Shown here: piece by piece, positions 12,154 through 21,157 of the stretch | How positions within the stretch are numbered: the first letter of the stretch is position 1 | Layout: each line of letters begins with the position of its first letter | Source: CAVUBL01 sp963837945 | GTDB lineage: Bacteria > Acidobacteriota > Thermoanaerobaculia > Multivoradales > DATKCC01 | NCBI GenBank assembly: GCA_963837945.1 | Contig: CAWIQD010000007.1 | Coordinates: forward strand, 62,001 to 126,000 | Direction of reading: 5' to 3' | Length of the DNA stretch: 64,000 bases | Notes under the pieces: model-generated | Told to the model about the DNA's origin: nothing | What the model saw: only the letters and a program-made list of their open reading frames with translations | The model's database searches: none | Program-made: the position numbers and the translations under genes

Positions 12154-12881
12154 GCGCACGGCCCGGCGACCGGCACGGGCGTGCCGGCGGCCACGAAGAG
12201 GTGTGGCTGTTGCTGCCTTGGTACGTCAACGCATCCCTCGAGGACGACGAGCGCGTCCGGGTCGAAGAGCACCTGGAGGCCTGCGGCATCTGCCGGGAGG
12301 AGGTCCGCTACTGGGGCGAAGCGGCCTCTCTGCTGAGCGAGGAGGGGGAGCTCGCGGTCTCGCCCGCGGCGGGGCTCGAACGCCTGCGCGGCCGGCTGGG
12401 CGCCGAGGAGGAGGAGCGGGGCACCAGGCCCGCGCTCGGCCCGCGCCTGGGGGGACGCCTCCGCACCCTCTTCCACGCTTCGCCGCCGGCGATCCGTTGG
12501 GCGCTCGCGGCCCAGCTCGGGGCGATCGTGGTCCTCGCCGGTCTGCTCGCCTCGCCGCTCCGGGAGCCGGCGCCGGCCTCGGTCCGGGCACCGTCCCCGG
12601 CCGTGGGAGCGTTCCACACCCTCTCGGACCCGCCGGCCGCCCCGGCGCCGGACGGCGCTCCCCGCTTCCGGGTCGTGTTCACCGACCGGGCCCGCGAGCG
12701 GGAGATCCGCGGCGCCCTGATCTCGGTCGGCGGTCGGATCGTCGACGGGCCGTCGCCCACCGGCGTCTACACGATCGAGGTCGAGCCGGCGGAGGGCGAA
12801 ATCGACCCTCCGGCCGTCCTCCGGTCGCTCCGCTCGTTGCCCCAGGTGCTCCTCGCCGAGCCCGCGGTCTCCGGATCGTGA
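12150..12881 (+). CDS. Zinc-finger transmembrane anti-sigma factor with prodomain-like outer domain
   Basis: A 243-residue protein with an anti-sigma zinc-finger motif at the N terminus (H41, C45, C48 in HLEACGIC), a cytoplasmic linker, one transmembrane helix at about residues 117-137 and a Pro/Ala spacer. The outer domain (about 172-240) has the pattern FRVVFTDRAREREIRGAL, GGRIVDGPSPTGVYTIEV and LRSLPQVLLAEPAV. That pattern resembles inhibitor I9/subtilase prodomains, and the peptidase encoded next carries a similar N-terminal segment. It should hold the upstream sigma factor at the membrane until a signal acts on the outer domain. The start overlaps the sigma stop (ATGA), and the end overlaps the peptidase start (GTGA). 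Confidence 0.88.
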   Translation: MSARPGDRHGRAGGHEEVWLLLPWYVNASLEDDERVRVEEHLEACGICREEVRYWGEAASLLSEEGELAVSPAAGLERLRGRLGAEEEERGTRPALGPRLGGRLRTLFHASPPAIRWALAAQLGAIVVLAGLLASPLREPAPASVRAPSPAVGAFHTLSDPPAAPAPDGAPRFRVVFTDRAREREIRGALISVGGRIVDGPSPTGVYTIEVEPAEGEIDPPAVLRSLRSLPQVLLAEPAVSGS

Positions 12882-14200
12882 GCATGCCGCCGACCGTGCA
12901 GCCCGCGCGTGGGCGGCGGCGCCCGATGGCCGCCGCCGCGGGCCTCGCGATCTTGGCGCTGGCCGCGACCGCCGGCTGCTCGGGCCGGCCCGCCGCCGTC
13001 TCCGCCCCCGCGGCCGCCGCCGCCGACCTCGCCGGCTCGCGGATGATGATCACCCTCTATCCGGGAACGCCGCAGCGCTGGCAGCGGGTGCTCGCCGACC
13101 TCGCGGACCGCTACGCCGTCTCCCCGCGAGCGCTGTGGCCGATCGCGTCCTTGCAGGACCTGCCCTGCGCCGTGCTCGACGTGCCGGCCGGCCGCGACCC
13201 CTCGGAGCTCGCGGCGCGGATCGCCGCCGACCCGATGGTCGAGTCCGCCCAGCCGGTCTACCGCTTCGAGGTGGTCGCCGCCGGAGCGGACCCGCCCCCT
13301 CCCGCGCCCGGCCGCGGCGACCCCTACGCCCGCCTCCAGCACGCGTCGCTCGAGCTGGGCCTTCCCGCCGCCCACCGCTGGGCGACCGGCCGCGGGGTGA
13401 AGGTCGCGGTCATCGACACCGGCGTCGACTTCAGTCACCCCGACCTGGTCGACCGGGTGGCGGAAGCGCGCGACTTCGTCAGCGGGATCGGCGGCGGCTC
13501 GGCGAACCACGTCGGCGAGGCGTTCGCCTCCGACATCCACGGCACGGCGGTGGCCGGCGTGATCGCGGCCTCCGAGGACAACGGCGTGGGGATCGCGGGC
13601 GTCGCCCCCGAGGCCCGGGTCCTGGCCTTGAAGGCCTGCTGGCCGACGGTCGCCGGCGCGGTCGCCGCCTCCTGCGACAGCTACACCCTGGCCCAGGGGC
13701 TGGACTTCGCCATCAGCCAGGGCGCGCAGGTGATCAACCTGAGCCTGACCGGTCCGCGGGACCCGCTCCTCCGCCGCTTGATCGAGGCGGCGATCGCCCG
13801 TGACATCCCGGTCGTGGCGGCCAGCGCCCGGCCAGCCGACTCCGGCTTCCCCGCCTCCGCCGACGGGGTGCTGGCGGTCGGGACCGTCCCCACCGATACC
13901 TTGCCGGGAACCCCCAACCCGCCGCTGGCCGCGCCGGGCGTCGATATCCTCACGACCGTTCCCAAAGACGCCTACGACTTCCTGTCCGGAAGCTCGCTGG
14001 CCGCGGCCCACGTGACCGGGGTCGTCGCCCTCCTGCTCGAGCGCGACCCCGAGCTCTCCCCGGCCCGCATCCGCCAGCTCCTGGAGTCGACCGCCCACCC
14101 GGCGAACCCCCACGGGGCCGCCGTCGTCGACGCCTGCGCCGCCCTCGCCGAGCTCATCGGCGGCGACCGCGCCTCCTGCCCGCCGCCGTCCGGCTCGTAG
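12878..14200 (+). CDS. Lipoprotein-type S8 (subtilase) peptidase, partly degenerate active site
   Basis: A 440-residue protein starting at a GTG that overlaps the anti-sigma stop; an ATG two codons later is an alternative. The signal peptide ends in a lipobox-like ATAGC with Cys34. A prodomain-like segment (about 55-130) ends in IAADPMVESAQPVYRF. The catalytic domain has D180 (VAVIDTGVD), H221 (DIHGTAVAG) and S373 (LSGSSLAAAHVTG). The usual Pro of GTSMAAPH is Ala, and the oxyanion-hole Asn normally in AAGN is replaced (VVAASARPAD). It may therefore be a weak or specialised protease, or a sensor. Its place directly after the anti-sigma gene suggests it takes part in the same signalling circuit. 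Confidence 0.85.
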   Translation: MSMPPTVQPARGRRRPMAAAAGLAILALAATAGCSGRPAAVSAPAAAAADLAGSRMMITLYPGTPQRWQRVLADLADRYAVSPRALWPIASLQDLPCAVLDVPAGRDPSELAARIAADPMVESAQPVYRFEVVAAGADPPPPAPGRGDPYARLQHASLELGLPAAHRWATGRGVKVAVIDTGVDFSHPDLVDRVAEARDFVSGIGGGSANHVGEAFASDIHGTAVAGVIAASEDNGVGIAGVAPEARVLALKACWPTVAGAVAASCDSYTLAQGLDFAISQGAQVINLSLTGPRDPLLRRLIEAAIARDIPVVAASARPADSGFPASADGVLAVGTVPTDTLPGTPNPPLAAPGVDILTTVPKDAYDFLSGSSLAAAHVTGVVALLLERDPELSPARIRQLLESTAHPANPHGAAVVDACAALAELIGGDRASCPPPSGS

Positions 14201-14367
14201 TGGTCCGTCACGGACCAGTTCTCCCCGAAACCTTCCGCCGCCGCCTGCGTATCGCAGCCCCGACCCCCCGCGGTCGATCGGAAAACGAGGGAGGGCTCCG
14301 ATGACCCCTGGGCGCTCGGGCGCCCGCGGGCGCTGAAGCCCCGCCCCCCGCCTGGAAGGAGCGCGCT

Positions 14368-17175
14368 GTGAAGAGAGCCCTCGCCCGTCCCTCGCCGCTC
14401 GCCGGCCTCGTGCTGATTCTGGCGCTCGCCCCGCTCTCCGGGGCGGGGGCCGCCCACGCCGCCGGCGATCCACCGGAGGTCGAGCCGCTGCCGGTCCAGG
14501 CGCTGACCGGCGTGCGGATCGTCGTCGCCCCGGGCAAGGTGATCGAGTCGGGCACCGTGGTGATCCGCGACGGCGTGATCGAGGCCGCGGGCGCCGACGT
14601 CCAGCCCCCTCCCGACGCCCGGGTGCGGGACCGCTCGGGCCTGACCGTCTACTCCGGGCTGATCGACCCCTACGTGGTCCAGGCCTGGGGCGAGGAGAGG
14701 GAGGCCGGCGGCGGCGCCCCGAAGAGCGAAGGGCCGGTGGCCCCCAACCCGATGGTTCACGCCGAGCGCTCGATGGCGATGCGGACGCTCGATCCGAAGA
14801 CCGCCTCCGGCCTGCGCGAGGCGGGCTTCACCACCGCCGTCGTCGCGCCCCGCGAGGGCCTCCTCCGAGGCTCGAGCGCCCTGGTCGAGCTCGGGGACGG
14901 CTCGCCGCGGACGAACGTCCTCCGCGGCGACGTGGCGCAGAACGTGACCCTCACCCACACCGCGCGCGACGGCTATCCCGACTCGCTGATGGGGGCGATC
15001 GCGCTCACCCGCCAGAGCTTCCTCGACGCCGGCTGGTACGGCCGCGCCTGGCAGGCCTACCGTGACCATCCGAGCCAGGCGCGGCCGCCCTACGACGCCG
15101 CGCTCGAGGCCCTGGGGAGCGCCGCCGCCGGCCGCGAGCCGGTGGTCTTCGAGAGCGCGGACCTGCCGGGCGACCTGCGAGCCGCGAAGATCGCCCGCGA
15201 GATGAAGCTCGACGCCTGGCTGGTGGCGAGCGGCGAGGAGTACCAGGAGATCGACCGGGTGAAGGCGCTCGGCCTGCCTCTGCTCGTGCCGGTCGCCTTC
15301 CCCGAGCCGCCGAAGCCGCACGGCGACGAGCTCTCGGTCGAGCTCGACGAGCTGCGCCACTGGCGCGACGCCCCGCAGAACCCGGTGGCGCTCGAGCGGG
15401 CGGGCGTCCGCTTCGCCCTGACCAGCTTCGGCCTGAAGCACCCGGCCGACCTCCACGACCGGCTGGCCCGCGCCCGCGACGCGGGGCTCGACGCCGACGC
15501 CGCGCTCGCGGCGCTGACCACCGCGCCCGCCGAGCTCCTGGGGCTGGCGGACCGGATGGGCACCATCGAGGCCGGCAAGATCGCGAACCTGGTGGTCGCC
15601 GAGGGCGACCTCTTCCGCACCGACACCAAGGTCCGCGAGGTCTGGATCGACGGCCGGCGCTACGAGGTGAGCGAGCCCGAGGCCGAGGCCGAGGAGCCCG
15701 GCAAGCAGGAGGCCGACTCGGAGCAGGCCGAAGGCTCCGCGCCGGCAGAGGCCGAGCCGGCGCCGCCCGCCGAGCCGGCCTCCGAGGTCGCCACCGCGGC
15801 CGGTCCCGCCTCCTGGGCCCGGCCGCGGCCCGAGCAGCCGGCCGCTCTCCTGGTGCGCGGAGGGAGGATCTGGACCTCCGGCCCCCAGGGGCGCCTGGAG
15901 TCGGCGGACCTGCTGGTGCGCGCCGGCAAGATCGCGGCCGTCGGCCCGCACCTGGCGGCCCCGCCCGGCGCTGTGGTGATCGACGCGACCGGCAAGGACG
16001 TCACCCCCGGCCTGATCGACTGCCACTCGCACACCGCCATCTCCGGAGGGATCAACGAGGGCAGCGACATCGTCACCGCCGAGGTGCGGATCGAGGACGT
16101 GCTCGATCCCCGCGACGTCAACCTCTACCGCGAGCTCGCCGGCGGCCTGACCATGGCCAACGTGCTCCACGGATCGGCCAACGCGATCGGCGGCCAGAAC
16201 GCGGTGATCAAGCTGCGCTGGGGCGCCCCGGCGTCGGAGCTGCTGTTCGACGGCCGGCGGCCCGGAATCAAGTTCGCGCTCGGCGAGAACCCGAAGCAGA
16301 GCAACTGGAACCGGGACGAGGAGCGCTACCCGCAGACCCGGATGGGCGTCGAGCAGGCGATCGTCTCCGAGCTCGAGGCCGCTCGCGACTACCGGCGCAA
16401 GCAGCAGGAGTACCAAGGGGCCAAGAACGAGGGCGCGGTCGTGCCGCCGCGCCGCGACCTGCGCCTCGAGGCGGTCGCCGAGGTGCTCGACGGCAAGCGC
16501 CAGGTTCACTCCCACGCCTACCGGGCCGACGAGATGCTGATGCTGCTCGGTCTCTCCGACACCTGGGGGTTCGAGATCGGTGCTTTCCAGCACGGACTCG
16601 AGGCCTACAAGATCGCCGACGAGCTCGCCGCGCGCGGGGTCGGGGTCTCGACCTTCTCGGACTGGTGGGCTTACAAGTACGAGGTGGTCGACGCGATTCC
16701 CTACAACGGCCCCCTGCTCATGGCGCGCGGCGTCGTCACCTCCTACAACTCGGACGACGATGAGCTCGCCCGCCGGCTGAACACCGAGGCGGCGAAGGCG
16801 GTGCGCTACGGCGGCGTGCCGGAGACCGAGGCCCTCGACCTGGTCACCATCAACCCGGCCAAGCAGCTCGACGTCGACTCCCGGGTCGGTTCGCTCGAGC
16901 CGGGCAAGGACGCCGACTTCGTGCTCTGGAGCGGCGATCCGCTCTCGAGCTACGCGGTCGCCGAGCAGACCTGGATCGACGGCCGCAAGTACTTCGACCG
17001 CGCCGACGACCTCGCTCACCGCCCGGCCCGGGCCGCCGAGAGAGAGAAGCTGCTGGCGGACGCCGAGAAGGCGGCCGAGGCGGAGAAGAAGAAGCACCGG
17101 GGCAAAGCCGACCGGCACGGCGCGAGCGACGAAGAGAAACCGGCGGCGGAGCCGCCCTGGGAGGTGCAGCCGTGA
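14368..17175 (+). CDS. Secreted double-domain amidohydrolase
   Basis: A 935-residue protein beginning at GTG (GGAAGGAG Shine-Dalgarno 8 bases upstream) with a Sec signal peptide ending near AAHA. It holds two amidohydrolase-related units. The first (about 40-435) keeps the composite beta-sandwich and the NLVVAEGDLF end but lacks the HxH metal motif (SGLIDPYVVQAWGEE). After a Glu/Ala-rich linker the second (about 490-915) has H553 and H555 in GLIDCHSHTAISGG, VHSHAYR, FQHGLEAYK and D796 in YNSDDDE, the pattern of imidazolonepropionase-like or prolidase-like amidohydrolases. The substrate is probably a cyclic amide or dipeptide but is not known. The next gene overlaps it by four bases. Confidence 0.85.
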   Translation: MKRALARPSPLAGLVLILALAPLSGAGAAHAAGDPPEVEPLPVQALTGVRIVVAPGKVIESGTVVIRDGVIEAAGADVQPPPDARVRDRSGLTVYSGLIDPYVVQAWGEEREAGGGAPKSEGPVAPNPMVHAERSMAMRTLDPKTASGLREAGFTTAVVAPREGLLRGSSALVELGDGSPRTNVLRGDVAQNVTLTHTARDGYPDSLMGAIALTRQSFLDAGWYGRAWQAYRDHPSQARPPYDAALEALGSAAAGREPVVFESADLPGDLRAAKIAREMKLDAWLVASGEEYQEIDRVKALGLPLLVPVAFPEPPKPHGDELSVELDELRHWRDAPQNPVALERAGVRFALTSFGLKHPADLHDRLARARDAGLDADAALAALTTAPAELLGLADRMGTIEAGKIANLVVAEGDLFRTDTKVREVWIDGRRYEVSEPEAEAEEPGKQEADSEQAEGSAPAEAEPAPPAEPASEVATAAGPASWARPRPEQPAALLVRGGRIWTSGPQGRLESADLLVRAGKIAAVGPHLAAPPGAVVIDATGKDVTPGLIDCHSHTAISGGINEGSDIVTAEVRIEDVLDPRDVNLYRELAGGLTMANVLHGSANAIGGQNAVIKLRWGAPASELLFDGRRPGIKFALGENPKQSNWNRDEERYPQTRMGVEQAIVSELEAARDYRRKQQEYQGAKNEGAVVPPRRDLRLEAVAEVLDGKRQVHSHAYRADEMLMLLGLSDTWGFEIGAFQHGLEAYKIADELAARGVGVSTFSDWWAYKYEVVDAIPYNGPLLMARGVVTSYNSDDDELARRLNTEAAKAVRYGGVPETEALDLVTINPAKQLDVDSRVGSLEPGKDADFVLWSGDPLSSYAVAEQTWIDGRKYFDRADDLAHRPARAAEREKLLADAEKAAEAEKKKHRGKADRHGASDEEKPAAEPPWEVQP

Positions 17176-18587
17176 GCCCGCGAAAGACTTCCGTCCGGAT
17201 CCAGCGGGCGCTCCGCCGAGCGGGCCGCCTCGCCGCCCTCGTCGTCGCGCTCGCCGCGGCGGGGCTCTCGCCGGCCGCCCGCGCCGAGACCCTCGCCTTC
17301 GTCGGCGCCACCGTCCATCCGGTGAGCGGGCCGCCGATCGCCGGCGCCACGCTCCTGGTCGACGGCGACCGGATCACCGCCGTCGGGGCCGGTGTGGCGG
17401 TGCCGGAGGACGCCCGGGTGATCGACCTCTCCGGCCTCGACCTCTACCCGGGCTTCGTCCATCCGCAGACCGACCTCGGCCTGGTCGAGATCGGCAGCGT
17501 CCGGGGCACGGACGACACCACCGAGATCGGCAAGGTCAACTCCAACCTGCGCGCCGAGGTCGCCTTCAACGCCGACTCGTTCCGGCTGCCGCCCACGGTC
17601 GCCGGCGGCGTCCTGACCGCGCACGTGGTCCCGGACGGCGGGCTGTTCTCCGGCTCCTCGGCCGTCCTGCGCCTCGACGGCTGGAACTGGCGCGACATGA
17701 CCATCGAGGCGCCCGTCGGGATGCACCTGCGCTGGCCCGCGACGCGCGAGCGCCACTGGCGCCAGCCGCCGGAGGACGACGAGGCGGCGGCCAAGCGCCG
17801 CAAGGAAGCGCTCGAGCTGATCGAGGACACCCTGGAGCAGGCCCGCACCTACGGCGGCGCTCTCGACGCCGCCCGCGCCGGGCGGGCGCCGAAGCCGGAC
17901 CTCGACCCGCGGCTCGAGGCCCTGGTGCCGGTCGTCCGGGGCGAGCTCGCCCTCTACGTCCACGCCGACACCGAGTCCCAGATCGAGGCGGCGCTCGACT
18001 GGCTCCGGGACTGGGCCGCCCCCCACGGCGTCACCCGGGCCGTCCTGGTCGCGGGCTACGACGTCGCGCGCCTGGCCGACCGGGTCGCCGCCGCCGGAAT
18101 CCCGGTGATCCTCGACACGATCCACCGCCTGCCGCTGCGCGACTGGGAGCCCTACGACGCGCCCTTCACCGCCGCCGCCCGGCTGCACGAGGCCGGCGTC
18201 ACCTTCGCCATCGCCGCCGGCGGTGCCGGCGCCGGCGGCGAGAACGCCAGGAACCTCCCGTTCGAGGCGGCGACCGCGGTCGCCTACGGCCTGTCCCGCG
18301 ACGTGGCGCTCGCCTCGATCACCCTGACCGCCGCCGAGATTCTCGGCGTCGGCGACCGGCTGGGGTCGCTCGATCCCGGCAAGGAGGCCACCTTTTTCGC
18401 GGTCGACGGCGACCCGCTCGAGATCCGGAGTCACATCGAGCGGGTCTGGATCGCGGGGCGCGAGATCGACCTCTCGAACGACCGCCAGCGCCGCCTCTAC
18501 GAGAAGTACAAGCGCCGTCCCGCCCCGATGGAAGAGAAGCCAGGCGGGAATCTCGCTCGCCCTTCCGGAGGTTTCCTGCTACACTGA
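17172..18587 (+). CDS. Secreted amidohydrolase-like protein without a full metal site
   Basis: A 471-residue protein with a signal peptide (about 1-37, ending AARA) and the N-terminal sandwich plus barrel of the amidohydrolase superfamily: AFVGATVHPVSG, RVIDLSGLDLYPGFVHPQTD, TAAEILGVGDRLGSLDPGKEA and a closing WIAGREI strand. The HxH pair expected after PGF is reduced to one His, and no clear late Asp ligand is seen, so it may be inactive or act as a partner subunit. It starts at GTG overlapping the stop of the double-domain amidohydrolase, so the two are translationally coupled and probably form one periplasmic complex. Confidence 0.8.
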   Translation: MSPRKTSVRIQRALRRAGRLAALVVALAAAGLSPAARAETLAFVGATVHPVSGPPIAGATLLVDGDRITAVGAGVAVPEDARVIDLSGLDLYPGFVHPQTDLGLVEIGSVRGTDDTTEIGKVNSNLRAEVAFNADSFRLPPTVAGGVLTAHVVPDGGLFSGSSAVLRLDGWNWRDMTIEAPVGMHLRWPATRERHWRQPPEDDEAAAKRRKEALELIEDTLEQARTYGGALDAARAGRAPKPDLDPRLEALVPVVRGELALYVHADTESQIEAALDWLRDWAAPHGVTRAVLVAGYDVARLADRVAAAGIPVILDTIHRLPLRDWEPYDAPFTAAARLHEAGVTFAIAAGGAGAGGENARNLPFEAATAVAYGLSRDVALASITLTAAEILGVGDRLGSLDPGKEATFFAVDGDPLEIRSHIERVWIAGREIDLSNDRQRRLYEKYKRRPAPMEEKPGGNLARPSGGFLLH

Positions 18588-18656
18588 CCTGAATCGCCGG
18601 ACCGCCCGTGACCGCCAGACGCGGCTGCGAGGCCTCCCGGCGACCGAGACGAACCG

Positions 18657-18896
18657 GTGCTCCTCTCCGCCCGCAAGATCCTGCTCATCCACTTCTTGAT
18701 GCGCCTGCCCGACTTCGTCCGGCCGGCGGTGGACGCGGCGGACCGGATCGTCCAGCGGTTCCTGAGGCGCAAGCTCTTCGGCCAGCTCGCCTCCACGGTG
18801 CTGGTCAAGCGCGCCATCCCCCCGCGGCGGTTGAACCCCCGCAGCCGCGGGCGCATGATCCAGCGGCTCCCGCGCTCCAAAACGCAAGAGGGCTGA
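18657..18896 (+). CDS. Small basic hypothetical protein
   Basis: A 79-residue frame starting at GTG, between the amidohydrolase pair and the isoprenoid operon. The product is very basic, with an amphipathic hydrophobic first half (LLSARKILLIHFLMRLPDFV) and an Arg/Lys-rich tail. No family was recognised. It could be a small membrane-associated protein, but a chance frame is also possible because the antisense and other frames here are open too. No strong ribosome binding site was seen. Confidence 0.35.
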   Translation: MLLSARKILLIHFLMRLPDFVRPAVDAADRIVQRFLRRKLFGQLASTVLVKRAIPPRRLNPRSRGRMIQRLPRSKTQEG

Positions 18897-18983
18897 TCCC
18901 TCTCCCACCGCGCTGCGCCCGCCCGGCCGGGGTTTCCGGCCCGGACGGGAACGCTCCATCGTACCCGGGAGAACCGCCGTCCC

Positions 18984-20120
18984 TTGAATCGACCGATGCC
19001 CTCCTCCTCCCCAACCGCCGCCCCCCGACCGGAGGCGGCGAGCGCCTTCGCCGCCGCGCTGGCCGAGGTGCGCCGTGACGTCGACTCCGAGCTCGCCGCC
19101 TGGATCGCCGCGCGCCGCGAGGCCGTCGCCGGGGTGGCCCCCGGGGCGCTCGAGCTGGTCGACGAGGTCGCACGCCTGGTGGCGAGCGGCGGCAAGCGCG
19201 TGCGCCCCGCCCTGGTCCTCTTCAGCCACCGCGCGTGCGGCGGCCGGGAGGCGAGCGCGGCGACGCGCCTGGCGCTCGCGACCGAGCTCCTCCACACCTA
19301 CCTGCTGATCCACGACGACATCATGGATCACGCGGCCACCCGCCGCGCCCTGCCCACCGCCCACGCCGAGCTCGCCGCGCGCCACCGGCGCCGGCGCTGG
19401 GCGGGCGACGCCGAGGACTTCGGCCGCTCGACGGCGATCCTGGTGGGCGACCTGGCCCACACCTGGGCGGTGGAGCTCTCGCGATCGGCCCACGGAGCCG
19501 GACCGGACGGCGGCGGCGTGGGCCGGGCGTTCGACGCCATGTGCGAGGAGGTCCTCGCCGGCCAGTACCTCGAGATGACCCTGCCCTACGCCGAGCGGGC
19601 GAGCGAGGAGGACCTCCTCCGTGTGCTGCGCTTGAAGTCGGGCCGCTATACGGTCGAGCGGCCGATCGAGCTCGGCGCCCGGCTCGCGGGGGCGGGCGAC
19701 GAGCTGCTCGGGGCCCTCCGACGCTACGGCCGAGCCGCGGGCGAGGCCTTCCAGCTCCAGGACGACGTCCTCGGGACGTTCGGCGACGCCGGCGCCGTCG
19801 GCAAGCCGGTGGCGGGGGACCTGGCGGAGGGCAAGGTCACCTTCCTGGTGTTCCATGCCCTGCGCCTCGCTCCCGCGGCCGACGCCGATTGGCTGCGCTC
19901 GGCCCTCGGCCGCCCCGACCTGGCGGCGGCGGAGATCGAGCGCGCGCGCAGGATCCTGCGCTCCTCGGGCGCCCTCGCGGCGGTCCTCGGCATGATCGAC
20001 GAGCGCCTGGAGACGGCGCGCCGGGCCTTGCTCGAGATCCCGCCCGGAGCGGCGCTCGCGGCCGCCGGCCGCGACCTCCTCCTCGCCTTCCTCGACTACC
20101 TGGACGAGCGAGACCGATGA
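18984..20120 (+). CDS. Polyprenyl diphosphate synthase (FPP/GGPP synthase-like)
   Basis: This 378-residue trans-prenyltransferase condenses isopentenyl diphosphate with allylic diphosphates. It shows the GGKRVRPALVL motif, the first aspartate-rich motif DDIMD (HTYLLIHDDIMDHAATRR) and the second (FQLQDDVLGTFGD), followed by KPVAGDLAEGKVTFL. Chain length cannot be fixed by eye; the squalene/phytoene synthase at the operon end suggests FPP or GGPP. TTG at 18984 has a GGGAGAA element at suitable spacing; an ATG four codons later is the alternative. The isomerase gene overlaps its stop (ATGA). Confidence 0.92.
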   Translation: MNRPMPSSSPTAAPRPEAASAFAAALAEVRRDVDSELAAWIAARREAVAGVAPGALELVDEVARLVASGGKRVRPALVLFSHRACGGREASAATRLALATELLHTYLLIHDDIMDHAATRRALPTAHAELAARHRRRRWAGDAEDFGRSTAILVGDLAHTWAVELSRSAHGAGPDGGGVGRAFDAMCEEVLAGQYLEMTLPYAERASEEDLLRVLRLKSGRYTVERPIELGARLAGAGDELLGALRRYGRAAGEAFQLQDDVLGTFGDAGAVGKPVAGDLAEGKVTFLVFHALRLAPAADADWLRSALGRPDLAAAEIERARRILRSSGALAAVLGMIDERLETARRALLEIPPGAALAAAGRDLLLAFLDYLDERDR

Positions 20121-21157
20121 GCCCGGCACGCGCCACTCCGGCCCGCCTCGGCGAGCGCGACCGAAAGGCCGAGCACATCCGCCTCGCCCTCGACCGGGAC
20201 ATGCAGGTCGAGACCAGCTTCTTCGACGACTGGGCTTTCGACCACAACGCCCTGCCCGAGCTCGACCTGGCGGCGGTCGACACCTCGGTCGAGTTCCTGG
20301 GCAAGCGGGTGGCGGCGCCGCTCCTCGTCTCGTGCATGACCGGCGGCACGGAGGTGGCGAGCCGGATCAACACCCACCTGGCGGAGGCGGCCGAGCGCCG
20401 CGCCCTGCCGGTGGGCGTGGGCTCGCAGCGCCGGGCGATCGAGGACCGGGAGCAGGCGGCGAGCTTCCAGGTCCGGGCGGCGGCCCCGACGGTGCCGCTG
20501 CTCGCCAACCTGGGCGCCGTGCAGCTCAATTACGGCTTCGGCCTCGCCGAGTGCCGGGCCGCGGTCGAGATGATCGAGGCCGACGCCCTGGTGTTCCACC
20601 TCAACGTGGTCCAGGAGGCGATCCAGCCCGAGGGCCAGACCGACTTCTCCGGCCTGCTCGAGAAGATGGCCGCGGTCGCCGCCGGCCTCGCGGTACCGGT
20701 GATCGCCAAGGAGGTCGGCTGCGGGCTCTCGGAGGCCACCGCCCGCGCGCTCGCCGGCGCCGGCATCCGGATCCTCGACACCGCCGGGCTCGGGGGCACG
20801 AGCTGGGCGCGCATCGAAGCGCGCCGCTCCGGCGACCTGGCCTTGGGCGAGCTGTTCGCCGACTGGGGCATCCCGACGCCCGAGTCGATCCGTCAGGTCG
20901 CCCGCGTCCCGGGCGTCACGGTGATCGGCTCCGGCGGCCTGCGCAACGGTCTCGACGTCGCCAAGGCGATCGCCCTGGGCGCCGACCTCGCGGGCATGGC
21001 CTACCCCTTCCTCGAAGCCGCGACCGAGTCCCCGGACCGGGTGGTCGCGACCATCGATCGCATCGTTCATGAGCTCCGCGTCGCCATGCTGTGCCTGGGT
21101 GCGCGGACGATCGGGGATCTCAAGCGCATTCCCATCCACGAGAGGGCACGACGATGA
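20117..21157 (+). CDS. fni: Type 2 isopentenyl-diphosphate delta-isomerase
   Basis: A 346-residue FMN- and NADPH-dependent isomerase that interconverts isopentenyl and dimethylallyl diphosphate. Family features are RKAEHIRLAL near the start, PLLVSCMTGG, LPVGVGSQR, FHLNVVQEAIQPEG, VIAKEVGCG, LDTAGLGGTSW and the phosphate-binding VIGSGGLRNG and LGADLAGMAYP. It is unrelated to the type 1 (Nudix) enzyme. It overlaps the prenyl synthase stop at its start and the HMG-CoA reductase start at its end (ATGA both times), so all three are translationally coupled. Confidence 0.95.
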   Translation: MSPARATPARLGERDRKAEHIRLALDRDMQVETSFFDDWAFDHNALPELDLAAVDTSVEFLGKRVAAPLLVSCMTGGTEVASRINTHLAEAAERRALPVGVGSQRRAIEDREQAASFQVRAAAPTVPLLANLGAVQLNYGFGLAECRAAVEMIEADALVFHLNVVQEAIQPEGQTDFSGLLEKMAAVAAGLAVPVIAKEVGCGLSEATARALAGAGIRILDTAGLGGTSWARIEARRSGDLALGELFADWGIPTPESIRQVARVPGVTVIGSGGLRNGLDVAKAIALGADLAGMAYPFLEAATESPDRVVATIDRIVHELRVAMLCLGARTIGDLKRIPIHERARR

